NCBI GenBank assembly: GCA_041396585.1
Contig: JAWKYG010000010.1
Span: 124,001 to 188,000 of the forward strand
Source of the DNA: JAUIAI01 sp041396585
GTDB lineage: Bacteria > Pseudomonadota > Gammaproteobacteria > Burkholderiales > Burkholderiaceae_E
Direction: 5' to 3'
DNA: 64,000 nt
Shown: positions 19,237 to 26,915 of the stretch, in pieces
How positions within the stretch are numbered: the stretch's first letter is position 1
Layout: the number at the start of each line of letters is the position of its first letter
The notes under the pieces: model-generated
Databases searched by the model: none
Told to the model about the DNA's origin: nothing
What the model saw: only the letters and a program-made list of their open reading frames with translations
Program-made: the position numbers and the translations under genes

Positions 19237-19625
19237 CGCTTGCTTGCTCCTTCCTTGGTTGAAAGCGCTTCGGATCGACGAGGCGCCTTGGCGGCTTCGA
19301 GGTCGACCTTCTCGGCCTTCACCTCGTGCTTGTCCGCCTTCTTGGTATTGCCGGAAGACTCGCCGACCTCCTTCTCGCCACTCTTGGTTTTGGTCACCTC
19401 GAGTGTCTTCTTACCGGTATCGGCAGCCGGCTGCATGGACTTTGCGTTGGGGCCGTCCGCTTTTGCGGTGTGGGGCGGCGCAATGGGCCCAGCGGCTGTA
19501 GCGGGTTTCGCGGTGGATCGCGCATCGCCGGCAGTTGCCGAAGCGGCCAACGCCGGCGCCGTGAAAGAGCAGCTAATCGCGGCCGCGGCTATCCATGCCA
19601 GCTGACGGAATGGGGGCATCTTCAT
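19233..19625 (-). CDS. Small exported Ala/Lys-rich protein
   Basis: About 130 residues from ATG 19625 (CCAGGAGA site directly upstream). An N-terminal signal peptide ends PALA|A, followed by a low-complexity hydrophilic body rich in Ala, Lys, Thr and Glu, without Cys or aromatic residues. No family recognised. Intrinsically disordered periplasmic stress proteins look like this. It has a canonical sigma-54 promoter 53 bases upstream and is coupled to the hemerythrin gene. Confidence 0.65.
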   Translation of the reverse strand: MKMPPFRQLAWIAAAAISCSFTAPALAASATAGDARSTAKPATAAGPIAPPHTAKADGPNAKSMQPAADTGKKTLEVTKTKSGEKEVGESSGNTKKADKHEVKAEKVDLEAAKAPRRSEALSTKEGASKR

Positions 19626-19677
19626 TCTCCTGGTTGCCGATCGCGCCCGGGCGGCGCGACGCGTCATCGCCACTACC

Positions 19678-19691
19678 GCAACTCGCGTGCC
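19678..19691 (-). promoter_or_regulatory. Sigma-54 (-24/-12) promoter
   Basis: On the minus strand GGCAC-GCGAG-TTGC, an exact -24/-12 match with the required 5-base spacing, 53 bases before the exported-protein/hemerythrin operon. Confidence 0.8.
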
Positions 19692-19891
19692 TGGGCGGGG
19701 GCAGGGTCGATGGGGCGGCACGCCGGGCCCGAGGCGGGTATGAAACCTGCGTGCCAGAGCGCTTCCAGGCGTCATCGAAGGAGTAAACATGATTCGGCTC
19801 AACGACGCCCCCGTGCGAGCGCCAAGGATTCAGCGTCCGCTACCGCCCTGCGGCGGCGTCTGAGCGACGAGCAGCGACGCGGGGCCGCGCC

Positions 19892-20155
19892 ATGAACGCC
19901 TCTGACAGGCATGCCGCACCGGGCGACGCCGGTGACGCGACTTTCGATGACGGCGAGTCGATTGAAGTGTCGGAGAGCGAAGAGCAGCTGATTGCCGAGA
20001 AGAGTGAACCGCGATTACCCGTCATTTTCGAAATCGTTCGTCGCGATGGTGCCCATGAACTGCGCCGTCCCGCGACCTCGCTTTGGTGGTCCGGCGTGGC
20101 GGCCGGCTTCCCGACAAACAAGAAACCCGCGAAAAGGCAAAGGCCGAGGCTCTAA
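19892..20155 (+). pseudogene. Truncated formate/nitrite transporter family gene (N-terminus only)
   Basis: 87-residue frame. Residues about 28-72 (SEEQLIAEKSEP, IFEIVRRDGAHELRRPATS, LWWSGVAAGF) resemble the cytoplasmic N-terminus and first helix entry of YfdC-like formate/nitrite transporter family proteins. After GVAAGF, near base 20107, the similarity ends abruptly in a basic tail and a stop. The six-helix body is missing, so this is a deletion remnant and not a working channel. It directly precedes an AI-2E transporter gene. Confidence is in the fragment assignment, which rests on remembered family sequence. Confidence 0.55.
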
Positions 20156-20218
20156 CGTGTGTTGCGCTTGCTGCGTCGAATCGCACCAGCCACTCAACCA
20201 TGGAACAGTGACCATGCC

Positions 20219-21256
20219 ATGACCCCATCCGAGGATCTCTCCGACATCGCCAAGCGACCCTCGGATGGCGCCTTCGTGCGCCGTACCCTGTTCGTCTTGG
20301 TGCTCGTTGCGTTGACCGCCATGCTCTGGCAACTGCGGCCGGTGGTGGTGCTGGTTTACGGTGCGCTCGTTCTGGCCGTCGGATTGACGATCCCTACCTC
20401 TTTGCTCGCACGCCGATTCGGTCTTGCCAGGCAATGGGCACTCATGATCGTCATCTTTGCCTTGCTGGGCACGGCTACCGTGGGCTTCTGGCTCGCCGGC
20501 GATCGCCTGGCCAATCAGCTCAACGAGCTGTGGGAGCAACTTCCAAGAGCGCTTGAACAAGCGCGGGTCTGGTTGCAGGGTATGCCGATGGGCCAGCGGA
20601 TCTCGAGCGCGATGCACGAGATCGAACCGAATGGCGACTGGATCCAAGGCATCGGCGGCGTCGCCGGCCTGACGCTGGGAGCGCTCGGAAACGCCGCGCT
20701 GCTGGTCGTCATGGCTGTCTACCTGGCCGCAGACCCGGAAACCTACCTGCGTGGTGCGGTCCGACTCGCGCCACCGAAGCATCGTGCGCGCCTGTGCGCG
20801 GCCCTGCGTGAAACCGGCGATGGCCTGGCATCGTGGTTGATGGGGCAGGCGATCTCGATGACCTTCGTCGGTGCCAGCACTGCGCTAGGCCTCTGGCTGC
20901 TCGACATGCCGCTGGCCTTGTCCTTGGGCTTCATCGCGGGGCTGCTTTCCTTCGTCCCTTACTTTGGCCCGATCGCCTCCGGCGTTCTCGGCGTGGCGCT
21001 CGCCTTTACGGAGGGGCCGATGATGGCGCTCTGGGTGGCACTCCTGTTCCTGGCCATACAGCAGGTGGAGGGTGTCCTCCTGACGCCCCTGGTCCAGCGC
21101 TGGGCAACCTCGCTGCCGCCCGTGCTGGCCGTGACCGCGGTAATCGCGTTCGGCATTCTGCTTGGCATGCCGGGCGTCCTGTTCGCGACACCGCTGATGG
21201 TCGCGGTCATGATTCTTGTGCGTCGCCTGTACGTAGAGCAGATGCTGGAGGCCTGA
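20219..21256 (+). CDS. AI-2E (PerM) family transporter, copy 1
   Basis: 345-residue inner-membrane protein from ATG 20219 (a longer in-frame start at 20159 adds 20 non-family residues). About eight hydrophobic segments; the block FIAGLLSFVPYFGPIASGVLG is the family signature, and LTPLVQRWATSLPPVLAV with the final helices completes it. Family members export small molecules or ions, and the substrate is unknown here. No clear sigma-54 site was found upstream, unlike copy 2. It is followed by a hairpin terminator. Confidence 0.88.
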   Translation: MTPSEDLSDIAKRPSDGAFVRRTLFVLVLVALTAMLWQLRPVVVLVYGALVLAVGLTIPTSLLARRFGLARQWALMIVIFALLGTATVGFWLAGDRLANQLNELWEQLPRALEQARVWLQGMPMGQRISSAMHEIEPNGDWIQGIGGVAGLTLGALGNAALLVVMAVYLAADPETYLRGAVRLAPPKHRARLCAALRETGDGLASWLMGQAISMTFVGASTALGLWLLDMPLALSLGFIAGLLSFVPYFGPIASGVLGVALAFTEGPMMALWVALLFLAIQQVEGVLLTPLVQRWATSLPPVLAVTAVIAFGILLGMPGVLFATPLMVAVMILVRRLYVEQMLEA

Positions 21257-21287
21257 CGGAGGCCGCGCGGAACCTGCGTACCGGCGC

Positions 21288-21309
21288 TGTGATGCATGCC
21301 GGCATCACA
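21288..21309 (+). terminator. Hairpin after the AI-2E transporter gene
   Basis: Perfect stem TGTGATGC/GCATCACA with an ATGCCG loop, followed by TTGTT, in the gap between convergent genes. Confidence 0.55.
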
Positions 21310-21362
21310 TTGTTCATATCCGGTGCTGACCAATCGGCCATTGACGAGCCCGCAAGGGCTTG

Positions 21363-22271
21363 TTATCGGACGCTCATTGGCGGTTCCGGGAATAGCTCGT
21401 CGAGCGTGGTTGCAGCGGCCTGGGCCAGGACATCCCGATCCAAAGCGGCAGGTCCGTCCAGGAGCAGGCGGCCGATCCTGGCGTCGATGCTTCTCTGGGC
21501 TACCAGGTCGAGCGCCTGATCCAGGGTTTGGCGGCCCTCGGCATAAACGAGGCGGTGCAGCCAGTGGCGGCCACCGATGCCATTCGAGACCAGATAGCGC
21601 GCAAAGAACTGCTTCGACAATTCTCCGTATCTTGGTTGATGACCACTACAGACGACACAAACGAGCGCCGACCAGATGCTGGCGTCGTCGACGCAGGCTT
21701 CGCTCTTGCGAACCGCTTCGTCAAGTGTCTTCAACGCGTGGCTGCTCGCCTCGGCAAGGATCGGACGCAGGGCATCGCGATATGTCGCCCCCAGGCTCTC
21801 TAACGCGGTGACGCTGACCTCGCTCATCTTCCGATAGTCGCGTACGAAAGCGCGGCATGCATCGTGTAGCCGCTCGCTGAAAGCATCGACTTGAACCCGG
21901 CCCAGCAGATGCTCCAGTTCGCTCAGTTCGGCATCGTCGACGCGGGGCCGTCCGGAATCCCGATTCCATAGCAAACGAAGTACCAGGGCCGGGACCAGAT
22001 GGCTGACGGCCTTCAGCGCAAGATAGCGCTCATCATCGAGTGCGAACGCCTCTCTGCGATCGTTGTGGCAGAGGATCAATTCGTCATCCAGGCGCACCAG
22101 GACCGGTCTTGCGCTGGTGCCGAGGTGGGCGCGCTCCTGCATCCAGTACGCGCGGTAGTTCTGTTTGAAAAGGTGGCGCCAGGTGTCGAGGGCGCTCGCA
22201 TCCGGATGGCAGGCCTTCCGCAGGGATTTCGGAGGGCCATCGAGGCTTCGTGTGCTGCGGGTATTACTCAT
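21363..22271 (-). CDS. Hypothetical protein, probably sigma-54 controlled
   Basis: 302 residues from ATG 22271 (MSNTRSTRSLDG). Mostly helical and soluble, no signal peptide and no recognised family. Features include QNYRAYWMQERAHLG near the N-terminus and a basic/acidic central helical part. The ATG lacks a Shine-Dalgarno site of its own but overlaps by 4 bases the stop of a 27-residue leader ORF that has one, and a sigma-54 promoter lies upstream (22414-22427). The open frame continues upstream to 22892, but that extension crosses the promoter and antisense csbD, so it was rejected. Confidence 0.6.
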   Translation of the reverse strand: MSNTRSTRSLDGPPKSLRKACHPDASALDTWRHLFKQNYRAYWMQERAHLGTSARPVLVRLDDELILCHNDRREAFALDDERYLALKAVSHLVPALVLRLLWNRDSGRPRVDDAELSELEHLLGRVQVDAFSERLHDACRAFVRDYRKMSEVSVTALESLGATYRDALRPILAEASSHALKTLDEAVRKSEACVDDASIWSALVCVVCSGHQPRYGELSKQFFARYLVSNGIGGRHWLHRLVYAEGRQTLDQALDLVAQRSIDARIGRLLLDGPAALDRDVLAQAAATTLDELFPEPPMSVR

Positions 22272-22351
22272 GGGCACGCGATCTTGGCAGCGCAAGTGTG
22301 CTTGCGGATCGGCGGCGTAGGCGGATTCGGTATCGAGCAGTGGTTCGACAT
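22268..22351 (-). CDS. Possible 27-residue leader peptide
   Basis: ATG at 22351 with GGGAGCAA 5 bases upstream. The peptide has 27 residues with three Cys and a Pro-rich centre (PNPPTPP). Its TGA overlaps the ATG of the 302-residue gene (ATGA), an arrangement typical of translational coupling. The start lies 63 bases after the sigma-54 site. Too short for similarity evidence; support comes only from the ribosome site, the overlap and the promoter position. Confidence 0.35.
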   Translation of the reverse strand: MSNHCSIPNPPTPPIRKHTCAAKIACP

Positions 22352-22413
22352 GGCCTTGCTCCCGACATTCTGGGTGAACCAAGAGAAACGGGCTTCTTGG
22401 TTCGGTTTCGCCA

Positions 22414-22427
22414 GCAAGCCGCGTGCC
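22414..22427 (-). promoter_or_regulatory. Sigma-54 (-24/-12) promoter
   Basis: Minus strand GGCAC-GCGGC-TTGC(T), an exact match. It points toward the leader ORF and the 302-residue gene. Confidence 0.75.
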
Positions 22428-22548
22428 CTGCGCTAGCAGCGGATCCGGATCCCCGTCAGCGGCCGCTTTTGCGGGAACGTCAAGGACGCCCTGAGCACAA
22501 GCCCGCGCGGGCACGAGGCTGCGACCTGCCCGGGCGCGAACAGCGTCG

Positions 22549-22562
22549 GGCACGCGACTTGC
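22549..22562 (+). promoter_or_regulatory. Sigma-54 (-24/-12) promoter of the csbD-like gene
   Basis: GGCAC-GCGAC-TTGC, an exact match, 55 bases before the ATG at 22617. It is divergent from the site at 22414. Confidence 0.82.
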
Positions 22563-22616
22563 GCTCTTACTGATGACCGATACGGTCCATCCGAACCAAC
22601 GCTTGAGGAGTGACAC

Positions 22617-22820
22617 ATGAATTGGAATCAGATCGAGGGTAACTGGAAAATCCTGAAAGGCAAGGTCAAGGAACAGTGGGGTGATCTCACTGACGACGAG
22701 ATCGATGAGATCGGCGGACGCCGTGACCAGCTGGTTGGCAAGCTGCAGCGCAGCTATGGCATTGCGCAGGATGAGGCGGAACGGCAGGTCGATGCCTGGT
22801 CGCGCGACAAGCTGAGCTGA
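22617..22820 (+). CDS. CsbD family stress protein
   Basis: 67-residue hydrophilic cytosolic protein. It begins NWNQIEGNWKILKGKVKEQWG and contains GRRDQLVGKLQRSYGI, the standard CsbD pattern. CsbD proteins are strongly induced by general stress in many bacteria and have no known biochemical activity. TTGAGGAGTGACAC before the ATG is a good ribosome site. Single-gene unit: sigma-54 promoter upstream and a strong terminator downstream. Confidence 0.93.
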   Translation: MNWNQIEGNWKILKGKVKEQWGDLTDDEIDEIGGRRDQLVGKLQRSYGIAQDEAERQVDAWSRDKLS

Positions 22821-22868
22821 CAGGGGAACGATATTCCCCGGGGATGTCGTGCCTGCATGGGTTTCGAT

Positions 22869-22909
22869 AAGCCCCCGGGCCGCGTTGATCATCGCGGCCC
22901 CGGGGGCTT
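22869..22909. terminator. Bidirectional GC-rich terminator
   Basis: Near-perfect inverted repeat AAGCCCCCGGGCCGCG / CGCGGCCCCGGGGGCTT with an 8-base loop, between the convergent csbD-like and DUF3618 genes. The A/T ends suit either direction. Confidence 0.8.
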
Positions 22910-22984
22910 CTGGCGCGTGGCTTCCAGGGCGTTCTTCTTGCGGCTCGGGTGCCCGGCGCGCTACAAGCGTCGGTCGCGTCGGTC

Positions 22985-23557
22985 TCAGCGCGTTGACCGT
23001 GCCTGCGACCCGCTGGCGTCAGTTCCTCGAGAGTCGCCTCGCCCTGCGCGCGGTGTTTGCTTGTCCCGGCGCGCCGCGAGAAGAGACGCAATCGCCGCAC
23101 CGAAGGCGAGTGCACCGAGACTTGTCGCGACACGATTCGCATCGATCCAGCGGCCTACGCGTCGGCCGCCGCTGAGTGATCGGCGCACGGTGCCGGCTGC
23201 GTGCTGCAGCGTGTCATCGATCTGATTTTCGCGGGTCGGTTTGTTGCCCGACATGCCTGCGCGGCGCGCGACGTCGGGACCCGCCTGTTCCGCACGGGCG
23301 CGCTTGCCGTCCAACCCGAGGGTCAGGCCGACCAGGCCCGCGCCCAGTAGGGCCGATGACACGGGATGCTCGCGAATCAGGCGTGCCGAGCGCTTGATCG
23401 CCTGCTCGCCGGAGTCCTTGTCGACCAGGCCGCTCATGGTATCGCGCAGCAAATTCACGGTGGAGAGCCTGTCTGACAGATCATCGATTCGCCCGATCAG
23501 TCGATTGCGCACCTCGTCGACATGCCGCTCGGCGCGCTCCGCATCATGGTGACTCAT
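22985..23557 (-). CDS. DUF3618 domain-containing membrane protein
   Basis: 190 residues. The N-terminal region (RAERHVDEVRNRLIGRIDDL, then a helix with VNLLRDTMSGLV) matches the DUF3618 pattern, followed by two hydrophobic stretches (SSALLGAGLVGLTLGL and SLGALAFGAAIASLL) and a basic tail. Third gene of a three-gene operon; its start overlaps the preceding stop by 4 bases. In many Proteobacteria DUF3618 proteins sit beside holin-like and stress-induced membrane proteins. Molecular role unknown. Confidence 0.8.
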   Translation of the reverse strand: MSHHDAERAERHVDEVRNRLIGRIDDLSDRLSTVNLLRDTMSGLVDKDSGEQAIKRSARLIREHPVSSALLGAGLVGLTLGLDGKRARAEQAGPDVARRAGMSGNKPTRENQIDDTLQHAAGTVRRSLSGGRRVGRWIDANRVATSLGALAFGAAIASLLAARRDKQTPRAGRGDSRGTDASGSQARSTR

Positions 23558-23934
23558 ATCATTTCCTTGATGTGCTGTGCACTGCGGCGCGCCGCAGCGA
23601 TCGAGCGGTGCGGGCGAAGATTGATCAATGAAAGATACTGCCGGCCGTTGATGAGCAGCACCAGCCCGAGCGCAAGGAACACCAGGCCGAATGCCAGTGT
23701 CGCAGCCGGTGTACCGATGGCCTGGGCCAACCAGTCGATGCCGGCTTGCACGAGGACGAATGCCGCGATCGCCAGACTCAGCAAGCCGGCCACCAACCAG
23801 ACGATGCCCGTCTGAACCTGCTCGATCTTTTCGGCGGTCTCGGCCCGAATCAAACTGCCCTCAGCGCGGACCAGCTCGGTGGTGTCGGTGAGAATCTGTC
23901 CGACTTGCGCGACAATGACTTCAAGCCGATTCAT
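23554..23934 (-). CDS. Phage holin family (holin-X/DUF1469-like) membrane protein
   Basis: 126 residues from ATG 23934 (MNRLEVIVAQVGQ). A cytosolic amphipathic N-terminal helix (LTDTTELVRAEGSLIRAETA) is followed by a double-helix hairpin (VWLVAGLLSLAIAAFVLVQ and AATLAFGLVFLALGLVLLI). The label is a family name; these chromosomal proteins are not phage lysis genes. The ATG sits 1 base before the end of the upstream stop codon, and the downstream gene overlaps by 4 bases, so all three genes should be co-translated. Confidence 0.82.
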   Translation of the reverse strand: MNRLEVIVAQVGQILTDTTELVRAEGSLIRAETAEKIEQVQTGIVWLVAGLLSLAIAAFVLVQAGIDWLAQAIGTPAATLAFGLVFLALGLVLLINGRQYLSLINLRPHRSIAAARRSAQHIKEMI

Positions 23935-23935
23935 G

Positions 23936-24442
23936 TCACTGATCCGCGGAATAGTTTGGGCCGACGGAGGATCCTGCTCGCGAGCGATCAAACCCCCTGG
24001 CGTAGTCGGATTCCTCGTCGGCCAATGACGGATCACCGATATCCGCACGCTGGAGCAGGCTCACCAGCGCATAGCTTGCACCGGCCAGCAGACCGCATGT
24101 GAGCAATGGATGCTCACGCATCGCGTCCACCAGGGTGCGCCCGAGATCAGCCGGGCGCTCTCGTGAGATCTTTGCGGCCGAGCGGGAAAGCAGACTGGCG
24201 ACATCGTCCATTGTGTCTGCCGACATGTCGTAGCCTTCCTCGCGCAGATGTCTGGCGCCTTCGCCGATTGCCGCGCCCAGGGTTCGAACATAGCGGTTCG
24301 ATTCCTTTCCAACACGGGCGGCTGTCGTGTCGACTGCCTCTCGTATCGCGCGATCGGCATCCTGACCCATTTCCCGGGTCGTCTGCTGCAGGTGCTCGGC
24401 CGCCCCCGTCGTCGCGTTCTTGAGAGTGTCGGTCATGGTCAT
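23936..24442 (-). CDS. Stress-associated membrane-tethered helical protein
   Basis: 168 residues from ATG 24442 (AAAGGAGCCGCACC upstream). A long amphipathic helical part (EHLQQTTREMGQDADRAI) and one hydrophobic segment (HPLLTCGLLAGASYALVSLL) suggest a membrane-anchored helical rod. The layout recalls YqjD/DUF883-type and nutrient-deprivation-induced proteins, but I do not recognise the family with certainty. First gene of the operon with the holin-like and DUF3618 genes, under a sigma-54 promoter 61 bases upstream. Confidence 0.65.
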   Translation of the reverse strand: MTMTDTLKNATTGAAEHLQQTTREMGQDADRAIREAVDTTAARVGKESNRYVRTLGAAIGEGARHLREEGYDMSADTMDDVASLLSRSAAKISRERPADLGRTLVDAMREHPLLTCGLLAGASYALVSLLQRADIGDPSLADEESDYARGFDRSRAGSSVGPNYSADQ

Positions 24443-24502
24443 GGTGCGGCTCCTTTCTTGGCAAATCGCGTCGAGCATTCGGCGCGGGCGTCAACCGAAC
24501 AG

Positions 24503-24516
24503 CGCAACATCTGTGC
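24503..24516 (-). promoter_or_regulatory. Sigma-54 (-24/-12) promoter of the membrane-stress operon
   Basis: Minus strand GGCAC-AGATG-TTGC, an exact match, located between the end of the YihY gene (24524) and the operon start. Confidence 0.82.
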
Positions 24517-24523
24517 CCGGGAT

Positions 24524-25692
24524 TCACCTGCCATCGCGCGAATGCGTTTCGCCGAACGATGCGCCGATCAATGCGATTGTGATGATCGCGATGTAGACGA
24601 CTGACCCCGGGTGTACGCGGCTGGAATCGTGCTCGCGACGCGAGGCCCGCAGACCCTGGTCCAGTGCCGAATGCGCGTTGCCGGCGCTCGCGCCGGGCGC
24701 GAGACTCTCATCGTCTTGTGCATCATGCGCGCGGCCGAGGGTGTCGGCCATGACCGCGCCGCGCTGGCCCAGCGGCCGTACCGGACCAATGGTGGTATCG
24801 CGCACCGTCTGATGCTCGATCTCAGCATTGATTTCTGCACCGATGATCAGCAGGCTGGACATCAACCACACCCAGGTCATAAAGGCGATCACGGCGCCCA
24901 AGGAGCCATACATTCGGTCGTAGCTCGAAAAGGCATTCAGATACCATACGTGAACAGCCATGACCCGAGCGTGCCGATCATCACGGTCAGCAGAGCACCC
25001 GGCCAGAGCCAACGCCACGCCGCGCTGCGCCTGCTCGCACCCCAGCGATAGAGGAACAAAACTGCCGCCAGCACGGTAAGCACGATCGTGGCCTGGCTGG
25101 ACAGCACCACCAAGGACTCGGAGTGTTCTCCGACGAGCAGCGTGTCGAGCAGCCGGGGCATGGCCACCATCACCAGAATCGCCATGATGAACAGAATGAT
25201 CGCGCTCATCGTGGCCGCAAGTGTGACCGCGGTGAGCCGGCGAAGCCGCGCCGTTCGTTCTCTTCGTAGGCGACATTCATGGCCTCGAAAAGGCCCTTCA
25301 TACCGGCATTGGCGACCAGAGCGTGGCCCTGAACGAAAGCACGAGCGCGATTCCCAGTCGATCGTCGCTGGCGCCGGCCACCGCGGTAAGGCGATCACGC
25401 ATGATCTCCATGGCCTGTGGCGGGATGATCGCGTCAAGGCTGGCGAGCTGCGTTGTGACCATGATCGGGTCTGCGATCAACCCGTAAGGGAGACGGCCGC
25501 CGAAAGGCCCGGCGAAATGGCCAACAGCGCATAGAACGTGACTCCGGCGGCCACCAGCAGCACACGATCCTGCCAGAGCTTCAGGCGTAGTCTGGCGAGG
25601 ATGTCGACCCATCCCTGGCGACCGATGTGCCACGGCCAGCGCGCGAGTCTTCCGTGCTCGTCATCGGCTGTCAATCTTGGCAGGGCGTTCAT
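24524..25692 (-). pseudogene. YihY/BrkB family inner-membrane protein, four frameshifts as sequenced
   Basis: Polytopic inner-membrane protein of the YihY family (once called RNase BN). From ATG 25692 the pieces join in order: DRVLLVAAGVTFYALLAISPG; YGLIADPIMVTTQLASL; NAGMKGLFEAMNVAYEENE; LTAVTLAATMSAIILFIMA; YLNAFSSYDRMYGSLGAVIA; GPVRPLGQRGAVMADTLG. The breaks are at about 25486, 25313, 25243 and 24949. Each is explained by one missing base, three of them in runs of 2-3 identical bases. The repaired protein is about 390 residues with an extra C-terminal helix. Either consensus errors or a decayed gene. Sigma-54 promoter 40 bases upstream. Confidence 0.75.
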
Positions 25693-25731
25693 GGGAGGGG
25701 CGGCGGGTAGTCTGGCATCTCGCCATGGCCG

Positions 25732-25745
25732 GCAAGCAACGTGCC
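25732..25745 (-). promoter_or_regulatory. Sigma-54 (-24/-12) promoter of the YihY gene
   Basis: Minus strand GGCAC-GTTGC-TTGC, an exact match. Its upstream edge is only 11 bases from the opposed site at 25757. Confidence 0.82.
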
Positions 25746-25756
25746 CGCGGCGCACG

Positions 25757-25770
25757 GGCATGTTGTTTGC
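25757..25770 (+). promoter_or_regulatory. Sigma-54 (-24/-12) promoter of AI-2E copy 2
   Basis: GGCAT-GTTGT-TTGC, one base from consensus (T for C), with the invariant GG and GC present. 52 bases before the ATG at 25822. Confidence 0.78.
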
Positions 25771-25821
25771 CATCGAGCATGTCGAGATCATCGGCGCATG
25801 CAGCCGGTTGGAGTCCAGATC

Positions 25822-26875
25822 ATGCAGAAGATGTTGGGAGGATTGCTGTTCCTGGCGATCTGCGCGGCGATGTATGTCGCCGCCGCTACCGTTCCGCTCG
25901 TTTTCGCCACCCTGACCTGGCTTGCCCTGGGGCCGATGGTCAGAATGCTGCTCAGGTGGGGCGTGCCCGCGCCAGCGTCATCGGCCGCGCTGACGGGGGC
26001 CCTGTTTGTGCTGATCGTGCTGGCCGGCCACATGGCCACCGGCCCGATCAGTGAATGGATGCGTGATCTGCCTGCGACCACTGCCCGCCTGCAATGGAAA
26101 CTGCGAGAGCTCCGCGCACCGGTGAACGCCGCGAGCGAGGCGGCGAAGTCGGTCGAGGAGGTCAGTGGGGGGCTCAATGGCGACAAGACGCGGGCCGTGA
26201 TCGTGGAGGACGGTGGCATGGTCGGTGCGCTGATGTCGAATCTGCAGTGGGTGTTGTCCACCGCTGCAGCATCGATGGTCCTGCTCTATTTCCTGCTTGC
26301 CTCGGGTACGTATTTCCATGCGCGACTGATCGCCTCTTTCGATCATCTGGGCGACAAGAAGAAGGCGCTGCGCATCGCGCTCGACATTGAGCGCGATGTC
26401 GTACTATCTTGGCACCATTGCCCTGATCAATCTGACGCTGGTCCGATCGTCGCTGTGGTTCTGTTTGCTGCGGGGATGCCGATGGCCTGGTCTTGGGGGG
26501 TCACCGCGGCCGTGCTGAACTTCATGCCTATATCGGGCCGTTGATCGGCGTGGTCCTGATTGCGGTTGCCGCGGTCATCACCTTCGATGGCGTCTGGCAA
26601 TGGGTATTGATGCCTGGCTTGTACTTTCTGTGCACCGCAATTGAGGGCCAGTTCATCACCCCCTGGCTGCTCGGCCGGCAGCTGAACCTGACACCGGTGG
26701 CGATTCTTCTGGCCGTGGCGTTCTGGGCCTGGATGTGGGGATTCGCCGGCGCAGTGGTTGCCGTGCCGATTCTGGTGGTTGCCAAGTCGATCTGCGAGCA
26801 CACCGGAGTGCTGGCGTGGTTCCCGCGCTTGTATCCATGGAGCAGCCGCCGGTCGAGGGTGTGGAACTCGACTGA
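25822..26875 (+). pseudogene. AI-2E (PerM) family transporter, copy 2, frameshifted
   Basis: Second AI-2E transporter, about 350 residues when repaired. The start at ATG 25822 (MQKMLGG) is chosen because it has GGAG upstream and the same promoter spacing as the other units. Frame breaks: about 26399 (2 bases), 26441, 26528 and 26825 (1 base each). Repaired segments include SYYLGTIALINLTL, LNFMPYIGPLIGVVLIAV and EGQFITPWLLGRQLNLTPV. The expected end is the TGA at 26873-26875. The first two breaks cancel, so they are easy to miss in a simple translation. It diverges from the YihY gene. Confidence 0.78.
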
Positions 26876-26915
26876 CCCTTCGGCGTTTCCGCTTGCCAGG
26901 CTGAGCCTGAGCGGA

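Noticed and set aside
19789..19895. Possible tiny gene after a strong AAGGAGTAAAC site
   Set aside because: ATG 19789 gives only 24 residues as read; joining it to a second frame needs an unsupported indel and yields no known protein.
20159..20219. Sigma-54 site upstream of AI-2E copy 1
   Set aside because: TTGC motifs are present, but no GG at the required distance.
22271..22892. N-terminal extension of the 302-residue hypothetical protein
   Set aside because: It would run antisense through csbD and over both sigma-54 promoters; composition changes at the internal ATG.
23554..23934. Prophage, because of the phage holin family name
   Set aside because: No integrase, capsid, tail or lysin gene nearby; the protein is a chromosomal stress-membrane type in an operon with DUF3618.
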